Positions 14,207 through 23,561 of a stretch of DNA of 43,000 nt are shown here, piece by piece. Within the stretch, counting starts at the first letter, position 1. Every line of letters begins with the position of its first letter. The notes below the pieces were generated by a model. That model was not told the origin of the DNA, did not search any database, and was given only the letters and a program-made list of their open reading frames with translations. The stretch lies in assembly GCF_000702625.1 (NCBI RefSeq), contig NZ_JNIS01000001.1, positions 1,605,001 through 1,648,000 of the forward strand, read 5' to 3'. A program made the translations under genes and the position numbers. Source of the DNA: Exiguobacterium oxidotolerans JCM 12280. GTDB taxonomy: Bacteria; Bacillota; Bacilli; Exiguobacteriales; Exiguobacteriaceae.

Positions 14207-14446
14207 ATGCCAAAGACGTTGAACGAAATCAGACATGTTTTCGAAACACATGTTGGTGAAAGACTGACGCTAAAAGCAAGCGGCGGTCGTAAAAAGGTCG
14301 TAACCCGAATCGGAACGCTCGTTGAGACGTATCCTTCGGTGTTTGTAGTCAAGCTAGACGCAGAGCGCCACAATGTCGAGCGAGTTTCTTATAGCTACGC
14401 TGACGTGTTAACCGACTCCGTACAAATCGAATTTGCGAATTCGTAA
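14207..14446 (+). CDS. veg: Veg protein
   Basis: A 79-residue protein of the Veg family. In B. subtilis Veg is abundant in vegetative cells and stimulates biofilm formation by reducing SinR activity; the biochemical action is unsettled. Conserved segments are MPKTL, RLTLKASGGRKK, ETYPSVFVVKLD and RVSYSYADVLTD. ATG 14207 is chosen because GTGAGGTG stands 6 bases upstream. Two promoters precede it and a terminator follows, so it is probably a short, highly expressed single-gene transcript. The spore gene sspF, which follows veg in B. subtilis, is absent. Confidence 0.95.
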   Translation: MPKTLNEIRHVFETHVGERLTLKASGGRKKVVTRIGTLVETYPSVFVVKLDAERHNVERVSYSYADVLTDSVQIEFANS

Positions 14447-14455
14447 ACTTACCTT

Positions 14456-14489
14456 CCGAAGCGGACAGAAATGTTCGCTTCTTTTTTTG
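14456..14489 (+). terminator. Intrinsic terminator after veg
   Basis: Stem GAAGCGGACA / TGTTCGCTTC with a GAAA tetraloop (one G-U pair) and seven T residues. Confidence 0.9.
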
Positions 14490-14498
14490 TGGAAAGGT

Positions 14499-14507
14499 TG
14501 ATACAAT
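14499..14507 (+). promoter_or_regulatory. Possible extended -10 promoter of ispE
   Basis: TGATACAAT matches an extended -10 element 36 bases before the ispE ATG. No good -35 box is visible; the region lies just after the veg terminator. Confidence 0.35.
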
Positions 14508-14542
14508 TCGTACAGGATACGTACTAGAGGAGGAACGGCACG

Positions 14543-15403
14543 ATGACGATTATTGTAAAGGCACCAGCGAAAATCAATTTAGTGTTGGATGCAACGGCGA
14601 AGCGGACAGATGGTTACCATGATGTACATATGGTGATGACGACAGTAGACTTAGCGGATCGCTTAGAGTTGACGGAACTTCCGTCAGGGGAGATTCGGAT
14701 GAATGCGCAGCACGCCTATGTCCCGAACGACGAGCGGAACTTGGCTTACAAAGCGGCAGCCGTCTTAAAGAAAAAATTTAACATCCAGGCTGGAGTAGAG
14801 ATTTATCTTGAGAAACAAATTCCGGTCGCAGCGGGTCTTGCCGGCGGATCGAGTGACGCTGCCGCGACATTACGCGGTTTAAATGATTTATGGCAGCTCG
14901 GATTGACGCTCGAACAACTCGCAGAAATCGGTGCAGAAGTCGGTTCGGATGTCCCGTTTTGTGTCATGGGCGGGACGGCGATCGCGACAGGACGTGGTGA
15001 AAAGCTTGAAAAATTGATTGCTCCGCCTCCGTGCTGGGTCGTGCTTGCGAAACCAACGATCGGTGTGTCGACGGCAGACGTTTATGGCGCACTCGATTTG
15101 ACGACGGCCAAACGACCGGATGTCGAAGCGATGATTACAGCTGTTAAAGAGCAGGATTTTACGGCGATTTGTCAATCACTTGGTAATGTTCTTGAGTCGG
15201 TCACGTTACCGATGCACCCGGAAGTCGAGCAAATCAAGGATTTCATGACGAGTTGCGGGGCGGAAGGTGTCTTGATGAGCGGGAGTGGTCCAACGGTTTT
15301 CGCGTTGACGGAACATGAGAACCGAGCCCAACGTCTCTATAATGGCTTAAGAGGTTTTTGTAACGAAGTCTACGTCGTTCGTCTTTTAGGCGAAAACCAT
15401 TGA
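14543..15403 (+). CDS. ispE: 4-diphosphocytidyl-2-C-methyl-D-erythritol kinase
   Basis: A 286-residue GHMP-family kinase that phosphorylates CDP-ME in the non-mevalonate (MEP) pathway to isoprenoids. The N-terminal APAKINL motif, the ATP-binding glycine loop [14 protein letters not shown] (about residues 93-106) and the C-terminal [12 protein letters not shown] motif are all present. GAGGAGG precedes ATG 14543. It indicates that this organism makes isoprenoids by the MEP route. The purR -35 box covers its stop codon. Confidence 0.96.
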   Translation: MTIIVKAPAKINLVLDATAKRTDGYHDVHMVMTTVDLADRLELTELPSGEIRMNAQHAYVPNDERNLAYKAAAVLKKKFNIQAGVEIYLEKQIPVAAGLAGGSSDAAATLRGLNDLWQLGLTLEQLAEIGAEVGSDVPFCVMGGTAIATGRGEKLEKLIAPPPCWVVLAKPTIGVSTADVYGALDLTTAKRPDVEAMITAVKEQDFTAICQSLGNVLESVTLPMHPEVEQIKDFMTSCGAEGVLMSGSGPTVFALTEHENRAQRLYNGLRGFCNEVYVVRLLGENH

Positions 15404-15429
15404 TAATATCCGTATGAAAATGATATATT
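15400..15429 (+). promoter_or_regulatory. Sigma-A type promoter of purR
   Basis: TTGATA (15400-15405) and TATATT (15424-15429) with an 18-base spacer. The -35 box overlaps the ispE stop. The -10 box runs into an 18-base perfect palindrome (15425-15442). Confidence 0.65.
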
Positions 15430-15442
15430 CACTAGTGAATAT
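15425..15442. promoter_or_regulatory. 18-base perfect palindrome over the purR promoter (candidate operator)
   Basis: ATATTCACTAGTGAATAT is a perfect palindrome. It covers the -10 element and the expected transcription start of purR. Next to it, 15439-15446 reads ATATTCGG, whose reverse (CCGAATAT) resembles a PurR-box half site (CCGAACAWT) with one change. Autoregulation of purR is known in B. subtilis, but the palindrome itself does not match the PurR box, so another repressor is possible. Confidence 0.5.
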
Positions 15443-15472
15443 TCGGAATTACGGAGAGGTGGAACAATTTAG

Positions 15473-16312
15473 ATGAAAATTCGGAGAAGTGGTCGGTTAG
15501 TCGATATGACACGTTATCTACTCGACCATCCGCATCATCTGATCTCATTGACAATTTTCGCAGAACGCTATAAATCTGCAAAATCGTCAATCAGTGAAGA
15601 TTTAGATATCGTGAGTGAAATGTTAGAGCATGAAGGAACAGGACGACTCGTCACAGTCCCTGGGGCTGCGGGCGGTGTCATGTTCATTCCGACATGGAGT
15701 AGCGAAAAAGCATTACCGTTCATCGATGATTTATGTGAACGCGTCGCACGGCCAGATCGTCTGTTGCCGGGTGGGTATTTGTATCTGACAGATTTACTTG
15801 GCAATCCACGGATGGTCAAGCAGATGGGACAAGTTTTTGCATCTGTCTTCAGTCAGAAAAAAGTTGATGTCGTCATGACGATTGCGACAAAAGGAATTCC
15901 GCTTGCTTACGCCGTCGCTGAACAACTCGGTGTACCGTTCGTGATCGTACGCTCGGATAGCCGCGTCACGGAAGGGTCGACCGTCAGCATCAATTACGTA
16001 TCAGGCTCATCAAAAGCGATTCGGACGATGGCGCTTGCGCGACGAAGTCTTCCGCGCGGAGCGAACGTCTTGCTGATTGATGACTTCATGAAAGCTGGGG
16101 GAACGATTCGTGGGATGATGAGTTTACTGAGCGAGTTCGAAGCGAAAGTAGCCGGTGTCGGGGTCTTGATTGAAGCAGAAGGTGCCGAGAAAAAGATGGT
16201 CAGTGAATACGTCAGCTTAATGAAACTTGCCGACGTCGATGTCGATCTCGGACAAATTCAAGTGAAGCGTGGGAACGTCGACCAGTATTTCACAAGTGAT
16301 GGGAATACCTGA
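15473..16312 (+). CDS. purR: Purine operon repressor PurR
   Basis: A 279-residue regulator with an N-terminal winged-helix domain (about residues 1-75) and a C-terminal phosphoribosyltransferase-like domain that senses PRPP. In B. subtilis PRPP relieves repression of purine synthesis genes. The PRPP loop VLLIDDFMKAGGT lies at about residues 199-211. RRSGRLVDMTRYLL and AKSSISEDL are typical of the DNA-binding part. ATG 15473 has GAGAGGTGG about 10 bases upstream. In B. subtilis the next gene is yabJ (ridA); here spoVG follows after a long spacer. The PRPP synthase gene prs lies 2 kb downstream. Confidence 0.96.
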   Translation: MKIRRSGRLVDMTRYLLDHPHHLISLTIFAERYKSAKSSISEDLDIVSEMLEHEGTGRLVTVPGAAGGVMFIPTWSSEKALPFIDDLCERVARPDRLLPGGYLYLTDLLGNPRMVKQMGQVFASVFSQKKVDVVMTIATKGIPLAYAVAEQLGVPFVIVRSDSRVTEGSTVSINYVSGSSKAIRTMALARRSLPRGANVLLIDDFMKAGGTIRGMMSLLSEFEAKVAGVGVLIEAEGAEKKMVSEYVSLMKLADVDVDLGQIQVKRGNVDQYFTSDGNT

Positions 16313-16314
16313 AT

Positions 16315-16343
16315 TTGACACATGATTTATTTGAAACTATACT
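16315..16343 (+). promoter_or_regulatory. Sigma-A type promoter upstream of spoVG
   Basis: A perfect TTGACA (16315-16320) and TATACT (16338-16343) with a 17-base spacer, just after the purR stop. The start would lie near 16350, giving a leader of about 125 bases before spoVG. In B. subtilis spoVG uses a sigma-H promoter; I see no sigma-H type sequence here. Confidence 0.8.
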
Positions 16344-16474
16344 GTAATTATCAAACTTTTGGAAATTATGCCTAAAAAGATTGGAAAAAGCTAAACCTTT
16401 ATTTGTTTTGAACCGTAAGTAGAAGTAGACAACGAAGAGTTGTGACATCGGTTACTAAAAGGGGTGCGGACAAA

Positions 16475-16786
16475 ATGAACGTTACGGACGTTAAAATTCG
16501 TCGCGTCGTGGCAGAGGGGCGCATGAAAGCACTCGCCTCGATTACGCTCGATCACGAATTCGTAGTACACGATTTACGTGTGATTGAAGGGAACAGTGGT
16601 CTCTTCGTCGCGATGCCAAGCAAACGGACGCAAGAAGGCATCTTTCGTGATGTCGCTCATCCAATCAATGCATTAATGCGAAAAAAGGTCGAAGATTCAG
16701 TACTAGAAGCATATGTGTTGCGTGAAGAAAATGAAGAAGTGAATGATCTAGAGATGACGCCAGTCGAATTAACGGATCGTCCTTAA
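16475..16786 (+). CDS. spoVG: SpoVG RNA/DNA-binding regulator
   Basis: A 103-residue member of the SpoVG family. First found as a B. subtilis sporulation gene, it is widespread in non-sporulating Firmicutes (Listeria, Staphylococcus), where it binds nucleic acids and affects gene expression and virulence. Conserved segments: [40 protein letters not shown] and [10 protein letters not shown] 16475 follows AAGGGGTG; a longer in-frame start would lie inside the leader. A strong promoter precedes it and a terminator follows. The C-terminal tail is acidic and variable, as usual. Confidence 0.95.
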   Translation: MNVTDVKIRRVVAEGRMKALASITLDHEFVVHDLRVIEGNSGLFVAMPSKRTQEGIFRDVAHPINALMRKKVEDSVLEAYVLREENEEVNDLEMTPVELTDRP

Positions 16787-16792
16787 TAGAAA

Positions 16793-16829
16793 AGATCGGT
16801 TGCCGTATTGCGGTGGACCGATTTTTTTG
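16793..16829 (+). terminator. Intrinsic terminator after spoVG
   Basis: Outer stem ATCGGT (16795-16800) / ACCGAT (16817-16822), with inner CCG / CGG pairing, followed by seven T residues. Confidence 0.8.
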
Positions 16830-16952
16830 TGGATTTTTCATCAATTTGACTCGGTACTGTGATTGAATAGTGACCTCATTTTCGTTATAGTTGGTACGAG
16901 TGTACTATTTCTGAACGAAATCAACACTAATTTACGTGGAGGAGCGACAAGG

Positions 16953-18302
16953 ATGAATCATTTCGCGGTAATTCTAGCAGCTGGTAAAGGAACACGCATG
17001 AAATCAAAACTCTACAAAGTACTCCACCCAGTAGCTGGGAAACCTATGGTACAACACGTCGTGGACCAACTCGCGACACTTGGCGTCAAACGCCAAGTCG
17101 TAATCGTTGGGCATGGTGCGGAGTCTGTAAAAGAAGTGCTTGGCACATCGGTGGAATATGCGCTTCAAAGTGAGCAGCTTGGCACAGGTCATGCTGTTCA
17201 AATGGCAGAACCGGTACTTGGAAACGAAAAAGGATCGACGCTTGTCGTCTGTGGGGATACACCACTCTTAACGAGTGAGACGTTAGCTGCGTTACTCGAC
17301 CACCATGCAGAAACGGGTGCAAAAGTGACCGTCTTGACGGCTCATGCGGATGATGCGACTGGATATGGTCGGATTATTCGTGGTGAAGAGGGACATGTTT
17401 CAAAAATCGTTGAACATAAAGATGCGACAGAACAAGAACTCGCGATTAAAGAAATCAACACAGGGACGTACGTGTTTGATAATGAGTTGTTGTTCGCTGC
17501 GTTAAAACAAGTCAAAAACGATAATGTCCAAGGCGAGTATTACTTGCCGGATGTCATCGAAATCGCAAAAGCAGACGGTGAAACGATCGCTGCCTATGCG
17601 GCGCCGACGTTTGAAGAAACAATCGGTGTCAATGACCGGGTTGCACTCGCACAAGCAGAGACGTCGATGCGAAAGCGGACGAACGAATATTGGATGCGTC
17701 AAGGTGTCACATTCATCGACCCGGCATCGACCTATATCGGACCAGATGTTACGATTGGTTCGGATACGACGCTCTACCCGGGGACACAGTTGCTCGGGAA
17801 GACGGTCATCGGGTCTGAATGTATCATCGGACCGAACAGTGACATCCGTAACAGTGAAGTGGCAGATGCTGCCGTCGTCCGTCAGTCGGTCGTAACCGAT
17901 AGCCGGATCGGACAAGCAGCACAAGTCGGTCCATTCGCGCACTTGCGTCAGCAAGCGGTGCTCGGAGCGAACACGCGTGTCGGTAACTTCGTTGAAGTCA
18001 AAAAATCGACGTTCGGTGAAGGAAGCAAATCGGCACACTTGAGTTACGTCGGAGACGCAACGATTGGTAAAAACGTCAACTTAGGATGTGGATCAATCAC
18101 CGTCAACTATGATGGAACAAACAAGTTCGAAACGGTCATCGAGGATGATGCGTTCATCGGTTGTAACGTCAACTTGATTGCCCCGGTCACAGTCGGTAAA
18201 AATGCACTCGTCGCAGCAGGTTCGACAGTGACAGATGATGTTCCGGAAAACGGTCTTGCGATCGCCCGTGAGCGTCAAACGACAAAACCTGATTATCGTT
18301 AA
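16953..18302 (+). CDS. glmU: Bifunctional GlcNAc-1-P uridyltransferase / GlcN-1-P acetyltransferase
   Basis: A 449-residue bifunctional enzyme making UDP-GlcNAc, the entry precursor of peptidoglycan and teichoic acids. The N-terminal uridyltransferase domain starts with [11 protein letters not shown] (residues 8-18). The C-terminal left-handed beta-helix, built of hexapeptide repeats from about residue 250, carries the acetyltransferase with catalytic-type H362 in [12 protein letters not shown] 16953 follows GTGGAGGAG; an upstream in-frame start at 16863 is not supported. A TTGACT at 16846-16851 could be a -35 box, but the matching -10 is poor. prs follows with no terminator between, so they are probably cotranscribed. 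Confidence 0.97.
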   Translation: MNHFAVILAAGKGTRMKSKLYKVLHPVAGKPMVQHVVDQLATLGVKRQVVIVGHGAESVKEVLGTSVEYALQSEQLGTGHAVQMAEPVLGNEKGSTLVVCGDTPLLTSETLAALLDHHAETGAKVTVLTAHADDATGYGRIIRGEEGHVSKIVEHKDATEQELAIKEINTGTYVFDNELLFAALKQVKNDNVQGEYYLPDVIEIAKADGETIAAYAAPTFEETIGVNDRVALAQAETSMRKRTNEYWMRQGVTFIDPASTYIGPDVTIGSDTTLYPGTQLLGKTVIGSECIIGPNSDIRNSEVADAAVVRQSVVTDSRIGQAAQVGPFAHLRQQAVLGANTRVGNFVEVKKSTFGEGSKSAHLSYVGDATIGKNVNLGCGSITVNYDGTNKFETVIEDDAFIGCNVNLIAPVTVGKNALVAAGSTVTDDVPENGLAIARERQTTKPDYR

Positions 18303-18371
18303 TTCAGCTCCACCGTATTCATTACTTGTCGCTCTACTCGTCTAAACCAAACAAATGGAGGCCACCTAAAC

Positions 18372-19328
18372 ATGTCTACTGTCTTAGAACATGAAATTCG
18401 TATTTTCGCACTCAACTCGAACAAACCACTGGCAGAGGAAATCGCTAAGGTCATCGGAATTCCCGTTAGCGAAAGTTCAGTCAAACACTTCAGTGATGGC
18501 GAAATCTCGATGAACATCGAAGAAAGCGTTCGCGGAGATGATATCTACATCATCCAATCGACAAGTCAGCCGGTCAACGAGAACTTGATGGAGCTCCTCA
18601 TCATGATTGACGCATTAAAACGTGCTTCTGCACGGACGATCAACGTCGTCATGCCGTATTATGGTTATGCCCGTCAAGACCGTAAAGCACGTTCGCGTGA
18701 ACCGATCACAGCAAAACTTGTTGCGAACTTACTTGAAGTCGCAGGAGCGACACGTGTCGTCACGATGGATCTCCATGCTGCTCAAATCCAAGGTTTCTTC
18801 GATATTCCAGTAGATCAGTTAATGGGTGTTCCACTTCTTGCTACTTACTTCGAGAAGAAAAACATCGACCCAAATGAACTCGTCATCGTTTCTCCAGACC
18901 ATGGCGGCGTTACACGGGCACGTAAATTAGCAGAACAATTAAAAGCACCGATCGCAATCATCGATAAGCGTCGTCCGAAACCGAACGTCGCGGAAGTCAT
19001 GAACATCGTCGGTCAAGTCGATGGCAAAATCGCCATCATCATCGATGACATCATCGATACGGCAGGAACGATTACACTTGCTGCGAACGCGTTAATCGAA
19101 AATGGGGCGAAACAAGTTTATGCTTGTTGTACACACCCTGTTCTTTCTGGTCCAGCGATGGAACGGATTGAGAACTCAGCGATTGAAGAGCTCGTCGTCT
19201 TGAACACGATCGACTTGACGCAACGTGAATGCGCAAGCAAAATCAAACAAATTTCTGTCGCGCGGTTACTTGCAGAAGCAATCATCCGTGTCCATGAACA
19301 AAAATCAATCAGCCCGCTCTTTAGCTGA
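18372..19328 (+). CDS. prs: Ribose-phosphate pyrophosphokinase (PRPP synthase)
   Basis: A 318-residue class I PRPP synthase, which makes PRPP from ribose-5-phosphate and ATP for purine, pyrimidine, His, Trp and NAD synthesis. The ATP-binding [15 protein letters not shown] segment, [12 protein letters not shown] and the PRPP loop [10 protein letters not shown] are all present. TGGAGG lies ahead of ATG 18372. PRPP is both the ligand of PurR (15473-16312) and the substrate of Hpt (29529-30074). In B. subtilis the ribosome-associated stress protein gene ctc follows; it is absent here. Confidence 0.98.
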   Translation: MSTVLEHEIRIFALNSNKPLAEEIAKVIGIPVSESSVKHFSDGEISMNIEESVRGDDIYIIQSTSQPVNENLMELLIMIDALKRASARTINVVMPYYGYARQDRKARSREPITAKLVANLLEVAGATRVVTMDLHAAQIQGFFDIPVDQLMGVPLLATYFEKKNIDPNELVIVSPDHGGVTRARKLAEQLKAPIAIIDKRRPKPNVAEVMNIVGQVDGKIAIIIDDIIDTAGTITLAANALIENGAKQVYACCTHPVLSGPAMERIENSAIEELVVLNTIDLTQRECASKIKQISVARLLAEAIIRVHEQKSISPLFS

Positions 19329-19339
19329 TCAACAAACAG

Positions 19340-19397
19340 ATACGAACGATGAGGTCCGGTTTTTTTGAAATCGGACCCTTGTTCGTGCTTTTTTTTC
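19340..19397 (+). terminator. Intrinsic terminator after prs
   Basis: A two-part hairpin: outer ACGAAC (19342-19347) / GTTCGT (19381-19386) and inner GGTCCG / CGGACC (19353-19377), followed by a T-run at 19389-19396. Confidence 0.85.
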
Positions 19398-19429
19398 ATC
19401 AAAGGAAATAAACAAAAGGAGGTAGCGAT

Positions 19430-19987
19430 ATGAAATGTATCGTCGGTCTAGGAAACCCTGGAGCTAAATATACGAACACACGTCACAACATCGGTTTCCT
19501 CGCGATTGACGCGTTGGCGGAGGAACACGGAATAAAATTATCCGAGTCGAAGTTTAAAGCAGTCTTCGGAACGGGAATGATAAATGGGGAACGTGTTGTG
19601 CTCGTCAAACCATTGACTTACATGAATCTATCCGGGGAAGCAGTTCGTCCGCTTCTGGATTTTTATAAAATCGCGGTTGAAGACGTCCTCGTCATCTATG
19701 ATGATCTCGATCTGCCGCTTGAAAAGATGCGTCTTCGCTCAAAAGGAAGCGCCGGTGGGCATAATGGTGTCAAGTCGCTTATTCAGCATTTAGGCACACA
19801 AGAAATTAAACGCTTAAAACTCGGTGTCGGTCGTCCGCCTGCTCCGATTCAAGTCATCGATTGGGTCTTGATGCCGTTCGCAAAAGCAGAACAACCTGTC
19901 TTGCGGGAAGTGTTGGCGGACGCTGTGAAAATCGCGACAGACTTTACCGATACACCATTTTTGGCGTTGATGAATCGCTATAACTGA
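19430..19987 (+). CDS. pth: Peptidyl-tRNA hydrolase
   Basis: A 185-residue enzyme that cleaves peptidyl-tRNA released from stalled ribosomes and recycles tRNA. GLGNPG (residues 6-11) holds N9, and H19 in TRHNIGFL is the catalytic histidine (H20 in E. coli). VYDDLD-type segment VIYDDLDL and GSAGGHNG are conserved. AAAGGAGG precedes ATG 19430. In B. subtilis the gene is spoVC; the nearby sporulation gene fin (yabK), which lies between it and mfd there, is missing. A hairpin follows the stop directly. Confidence 0.97.
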   Translation: MKCIVGLGNPGAKYTNTRHNIGFLAIDALAEEHGIKLSESKFKAVFGTGMINGERVVLVKPLTYMNLSGEAVRPLLDFYKIAVEDVLVIYDDLDLPLEKMRLRSKGSAGGHNGVKSLIQHLGTQEIKRLKLGVGRPPAPIQVIDWVLMPFAKAEQPVLREVLADAVKIATDFTDTPFLALMNRYN

Positions 19988-19989
19988 AC

Positions 19990-20016
19990 GAAACGCTTTG
20001 GAATTCCAAAGCGTTT
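19990..20016 (+). terminator. Intrinsic terminator between pth and mfd
   Basis: Perfect stem AAACGCTTTGG / CCAAAGCGTTT with an AATT loop, ending in five T residues. It lies between the pth stop and the mfd ribosome-binding site. Confidence 0.8.
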
Positions 20017-20042
20017 TTGCTGTCGTCTTAGGAGGGGAAACT

Positions 20043-23000
20043 ATGAAACAACTACAAAATCTGTTGCTCGGAATACCAGAAATAAAAACGGTCCGTGAGC
20101 GCTTTCGACAAGGGGTCGATGCCCAACTCATCACAGGCTTGATGAATAGTGGGAAAGCATTGTTCGTCGCAGGCATTTATCAAGAAACCAAAAAACGGTT
20201 CGTCATCGTCACCCACAATATGTTTCAAGCACAAAAACTGTATGATGATTTGATTGAACTAGTGCCTGAACAGGAAGTGATGCTCTACCCGGTCGACGAG
20301 ACATTAGCTGCTGAATTATCGTACGGGGCGAGCCCGGAATTACGGGCGACCCGGATTGAAACGCGGCACCGGCTCCTGACGACCGATGATGGTATCTTAA
20401 TCATCCCGCTCGTCGGTCTCAGACGGTATGTCCCACCTGCAAGTGATTTCTTAGCACATACGAACCGGATTAAGCCGGGCGATATCTTGGCGATTCCGGA
20501 CTTCATTCAAGAATTAGTCGATGCCGGATATGAGCGAACGGCGACCGTGACGACACCGGGAGAATTTTCAGTCCGCGGGAGTATCATCGATATTTATCCG
20601 TTGACGGTCGACCGTCCCTATCGATTGGATTTATTTGATGAAGAAGTCGACTCGATTTATACATTCGATGCAGAAACGCAACGGTCGCTCGGTGTGGTCG
20701 CAGAAGCGTTGCTTCCACCGGCAGCTGAGCACTTTGCGACGACGGAAAACCTCCGTGCCGCGGGTGAACGGTTGCGTGCACTCTATGAAGCGACGAAAGA
20801 ACGTGTCCAAAGTACAGAAGTCCTTGCAGCACTTGAAGAAGGAATCGCCTATGATGTCGAATTGCTTGAAAGTGGGGAGCGACCGAAACAACTCGCGAAA
20901 TACGCGCCGTTACTGTATCAGAAGACATTACTGGCTGATATCATAGATGCCGTCTTGATCGTCGATGAAATCGCACGGATCGAAGAAGCGGCGGAAGTTC
21001 AGGATGCGGAAGAAGCGGAATGGATGGCTTCGTTGATTGAACGGGGGCAAAGCGTTAGTGATTACATTCTCTCGGTTCCGATGCTCAAAGTGTTCGAACA
21101 ACGTCAGCTACTCTATTTGTCACTCCTTCCGACACGCAGAAGCGGCGTCCCCGAGAGTGCAGCGATTCACTTCAACATCAAACCGATTGCTCCGTTTCAC
21201 GGCCAAATGGAACGTCTGAAACAAGAAATCGATCGCTATGCCCGGGCAGACATGTGGATGGTCTTCCTTGCGAGTAACAAGGAGCGGGCGGAGCGGATGC
21301 GGCAGACACTTTCTGACTACGGTGTCGAGGCGTCCTTGCATACGGCAGAAGAAGATATGCGTCGCGGACATCCATCGATTTTAATCGGTGGCATTCATGG
21401 TGGGTTCGAGATGACGAATGCACGACTCGTCGTCGTGACGGAGGAAGAAGTCTTTAAGCAACCGACCCGTCGCCGGAAACAGACGACGAAATTGACGAAC
21501 GCGGAACGGATCAAAAGTTACCAAGAGTTGAAGACGGGTGATTATATCGTCCATATCCACCATGGGATTGGTCGTTATCACGGCATCAAAACGATTGATG
21601 TCGCAGGGAACCATAAAGATTACTTGCACCTCGTCTATGCCGGTGACGACTCCTTGTATGTTCCGGTCGACCAAATCGACTTGATTCAAAAATACGTCGG
21701 GGCAGAAGGAAAAGAACCGAAAATCTATAAACTCGGCGGAACGGACTGGAAGAAAGTCAAAGCGAAAGTCCAAAAATCAGTCGATGATATCGCAGATGAA
21801 CTAATCAAATTGTATGCGACGCGAGAAACGGCAGTTGGATTTGCTTTCCCGGAAGATGACGATAGCATGCAGGCATTCGAAGCTTCATTCCCGTACGAGG
21901 AAACGGTCGATCAAGTCCGGTCGATTGAAGAGATTAAGAAAGATATGGAACGGCCGCGTCCGATGGATCGGCTGTTATGTGGAGATGTCGGCTACGGGAA
22001 GACGGAAGTCGCGATTCGGGCGGCATTTAAAGCCGTCATGGCAGGAAAACAAGTCGCTCTCCTTGTGCCGACGACTGTTCTTGCGCAACAACACTATGAA
22101 ACGATGCTCGAGCGATTCAGCGAATGGCCAATCAATATTTCAGTCATGAGTCGGTTCCGATCGGCGTCAGAACTGAAAGCAACAAAAAAAGGCTTGAAAG
22201 AAGGAACGATCGACGTCGTCGTCGGAACACACCGTGTCTTATCAAAAGATGTTCAGTTCGCTGACATTGGTCTGTTGATCATCGATGAAGAACAACGCTT
22301 CGGTGTTAAACATAAAGAACGATTGAAACAACTCAAAACGAATGTCGATGTCTTGACGTTGACGGCGACGCCGATTCCGCGGACGTTACACATGTCGATG
22401 ATCGGAATTCGTGATTTGTCAGTCCTTGAGACACCACCTGAAAACCGCTATCCTGTCCAAACGTACGTGATGGAATACGACGGAATCATCATGCGTGAAG
22501 CACTTGAACGTGAACTTGGTCGAGGGGGACAAGCCTTCTTCCTCTACAATCGCGTTGAAGGAATTGAACGGAAGGCGGAGGAAATCCGGGCGCTCGTTCC
22601 AGAGGCACGTGTCGTCACGGCACATGGTCGGATGACAGAGACGGAGCTCGAAAGTCAATTGATTGCCTTCTTCGAGGGGGATGCCGATGTTCTTGTCAGT
22701 ACGACAATCATTGAAACGGGAATCGATATCCCGAACGTCAATACATTGATCGTCAATGATGCCGATCAAATGGGTCTATCACAGCTCTACCAACTGCGTG
22801 GTCGTGTCGGACGTTCAAGTCGTGTCGCGTATTCCTACTTTACGTACCGTCCGCAAAAAAGGTTGACCGAAGTCGCCGAGAGTCGTCTTCAGGCGATCAA
22901 GGAATTTACGGAGCTTGGAAGTGGCTTCAAGATTGCCATGCGTGACTTGTCGATTCGCGGTGCAGGCAATCTGCTCGGCTCGCAACAATCCGGTTTTATC

Positions 23001-23561
23001 GATTCAGTCGGGTTCGATTTGTATTCACAAATGCTATCGGAAGCCGTCGAAGAACGGAAGGAACGGATGAAAGGGAAACAACGTGTCCAAAAATTCGTAC
23101 CAGACTTTACATTCAGCCTCGATGCGTATATTCCGAGTCATTACATGTCGGATTCTGAACTAAAAATTGAGTTCTATAAACGCTTGAAGTATGTTGATAC
23201 GACAGAAAGTCTTGATGCACTCGAAGGAGAGATGCTGGAGCGCTTCGGTGAATTCCCGAATGAAGTCGCACGATTGATTCAGTTGACGCGGATGCGGATT
23301 TTTGCTGAACGGGCACGCATCGAACGAGTCAAACAGACCGATCCGAAAATTGAAATCGTCTTGTCAAAACAAACAACAGAGACGATTGATGTCGCTGATT
23401 TCGTCAAATGGACGGTACCGATTGGTCGTGGACTCGGCATGGGACAAGAAGAAGGCAAGCTTGTCTTGACGTTGAACCGTGGCAAACAAACCGTTCAACA
23501 AACGACGGAACAAGCAGAGCGGTTGCTCGCTGAACTTGACCGTCGGATCTCGATGCGATGA
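20043..23561 (+). CDS. mfd: Transcription-repair coupling factor
   Basis: A 1172-residue translocase that removes RNA polymerase stalled at DNA lesions and recruits UvrA for excision repair. The N-terminal part is UvrB-like (residues about 1-350), the RNA-polymerase-interacting domain lies near 490-560 (GDYIVHIHHGIGRYHG), and the helicase motor follows with Walker A GDVGYGKTE (about 647) and the DEEQ box (about 747). A C-terminal TRCF domain ends the protein. AGGAGGGG precedes ATG 20043; the in-frame ATG at 19998 lies inside the pth terminator. The stop overlaps the start of yabM by four bases; spoVT, which separates them in B. subtilis, is absent. Confidence 0.98.
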   Translation: MKQLQNLLLGIPEIKTVRERFRQGVDAQLITGLMNSGKALFVAGIYQETKKRFVIVTHNMFQAQKLYDDLIELVPEQEVMLYPVDETLAAELSYGASPELRATRIETRHRLLTTDDGILIIPLVGLRRYVPPASDFLAHTNRIKPGDILAIPDFIQELVDAGYERTATVTTPGEFSVRGSIIDIYPLTVDRPYRLDLFDEEVDSIYTFDAETQRSLGVVAEALLPPAAEHFATTENLRAAGERLRALYEATKERVQSTEVLAALEEGIAYDVELLESGERPKQLAKYAPLLYQKTLLADIIDAVLIVDEIARIEEAAEVQDAEEAEWMASLIERGQSVSDYILSVPMLKVFEQRQLLYLSLLPTRRSGVPESAAIHFNIKPIAPFHGQMERLKQEIDRYARADMWMVFLASNKERAERMRQTLSDYGVEASLHTAEEDMRRGHPSILIGGIHGGFEMTNARLVVVTEEEVFKQPTRRRKQTTKLTNAERIKSYQELKTGDYIVHIHHGIGRYHGIKTIDVAGNHKDYLHLVYAGDDSLYVPVDQIDLIQKYVGAEGKEPKIYKLGGTDWKKVKAKVQKSVDDIADELIKLYATRETAVGFAFPEDDDSMQAFEASFPYEETVDQVRSIEEIKKDMERPRPMDRLLCGDVGYGKTEVAIRAAFKAVMAGKQVALLVPTTVLAQQHYETMLERFSEWPINISVMSRFRSASELKATKKGLKEGTIDVVVGTHRVLSKDVQFADIGLLIIDEEQRFGVKHKERLKQLKTNVDVLTLTATPIPRTLHMSMIGIRDLSVLETPPENRYPVQTYVMEYDGIIMREALERELGRGGQAFFLYNRVEGIERKAEEIRALVPEARVVTAHGRMTETELESQLIAFFEGDADVLVSTTIIETGIDIPNVNTLIVNDADQMGLSQLYQLRGRVGRSSRVAYSYFTYRPQKRLTEVAESRLQAIKEFTELGSGFKIAMRDLSIRGAGNLLGSQQSGFIDSVGFDLYSQMLSEAVEERKERMKGKQRVQKFVPDFTFSLDAYIPSHYMSDSELKIEFYKRLKYVDTTESLDALEGEMLERFGEFPNEVARLIQLTRMRIFAERARIERVKQTDPKIEIVLSKQTTETIDVADFVKWTVPIGRGLGMGQEEGKLVLTLNRGKQTVQQTTEQAERLLAELDRRISMR

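Noticed and set aside
17502-18038. 178-residue frame antisense to glmU
   Set aside because: Rich in Arg, Asp and Cys, as expected from the reverse of a hexapeptide-repeat gene; no ribosome-binding site or homology that I recognise.
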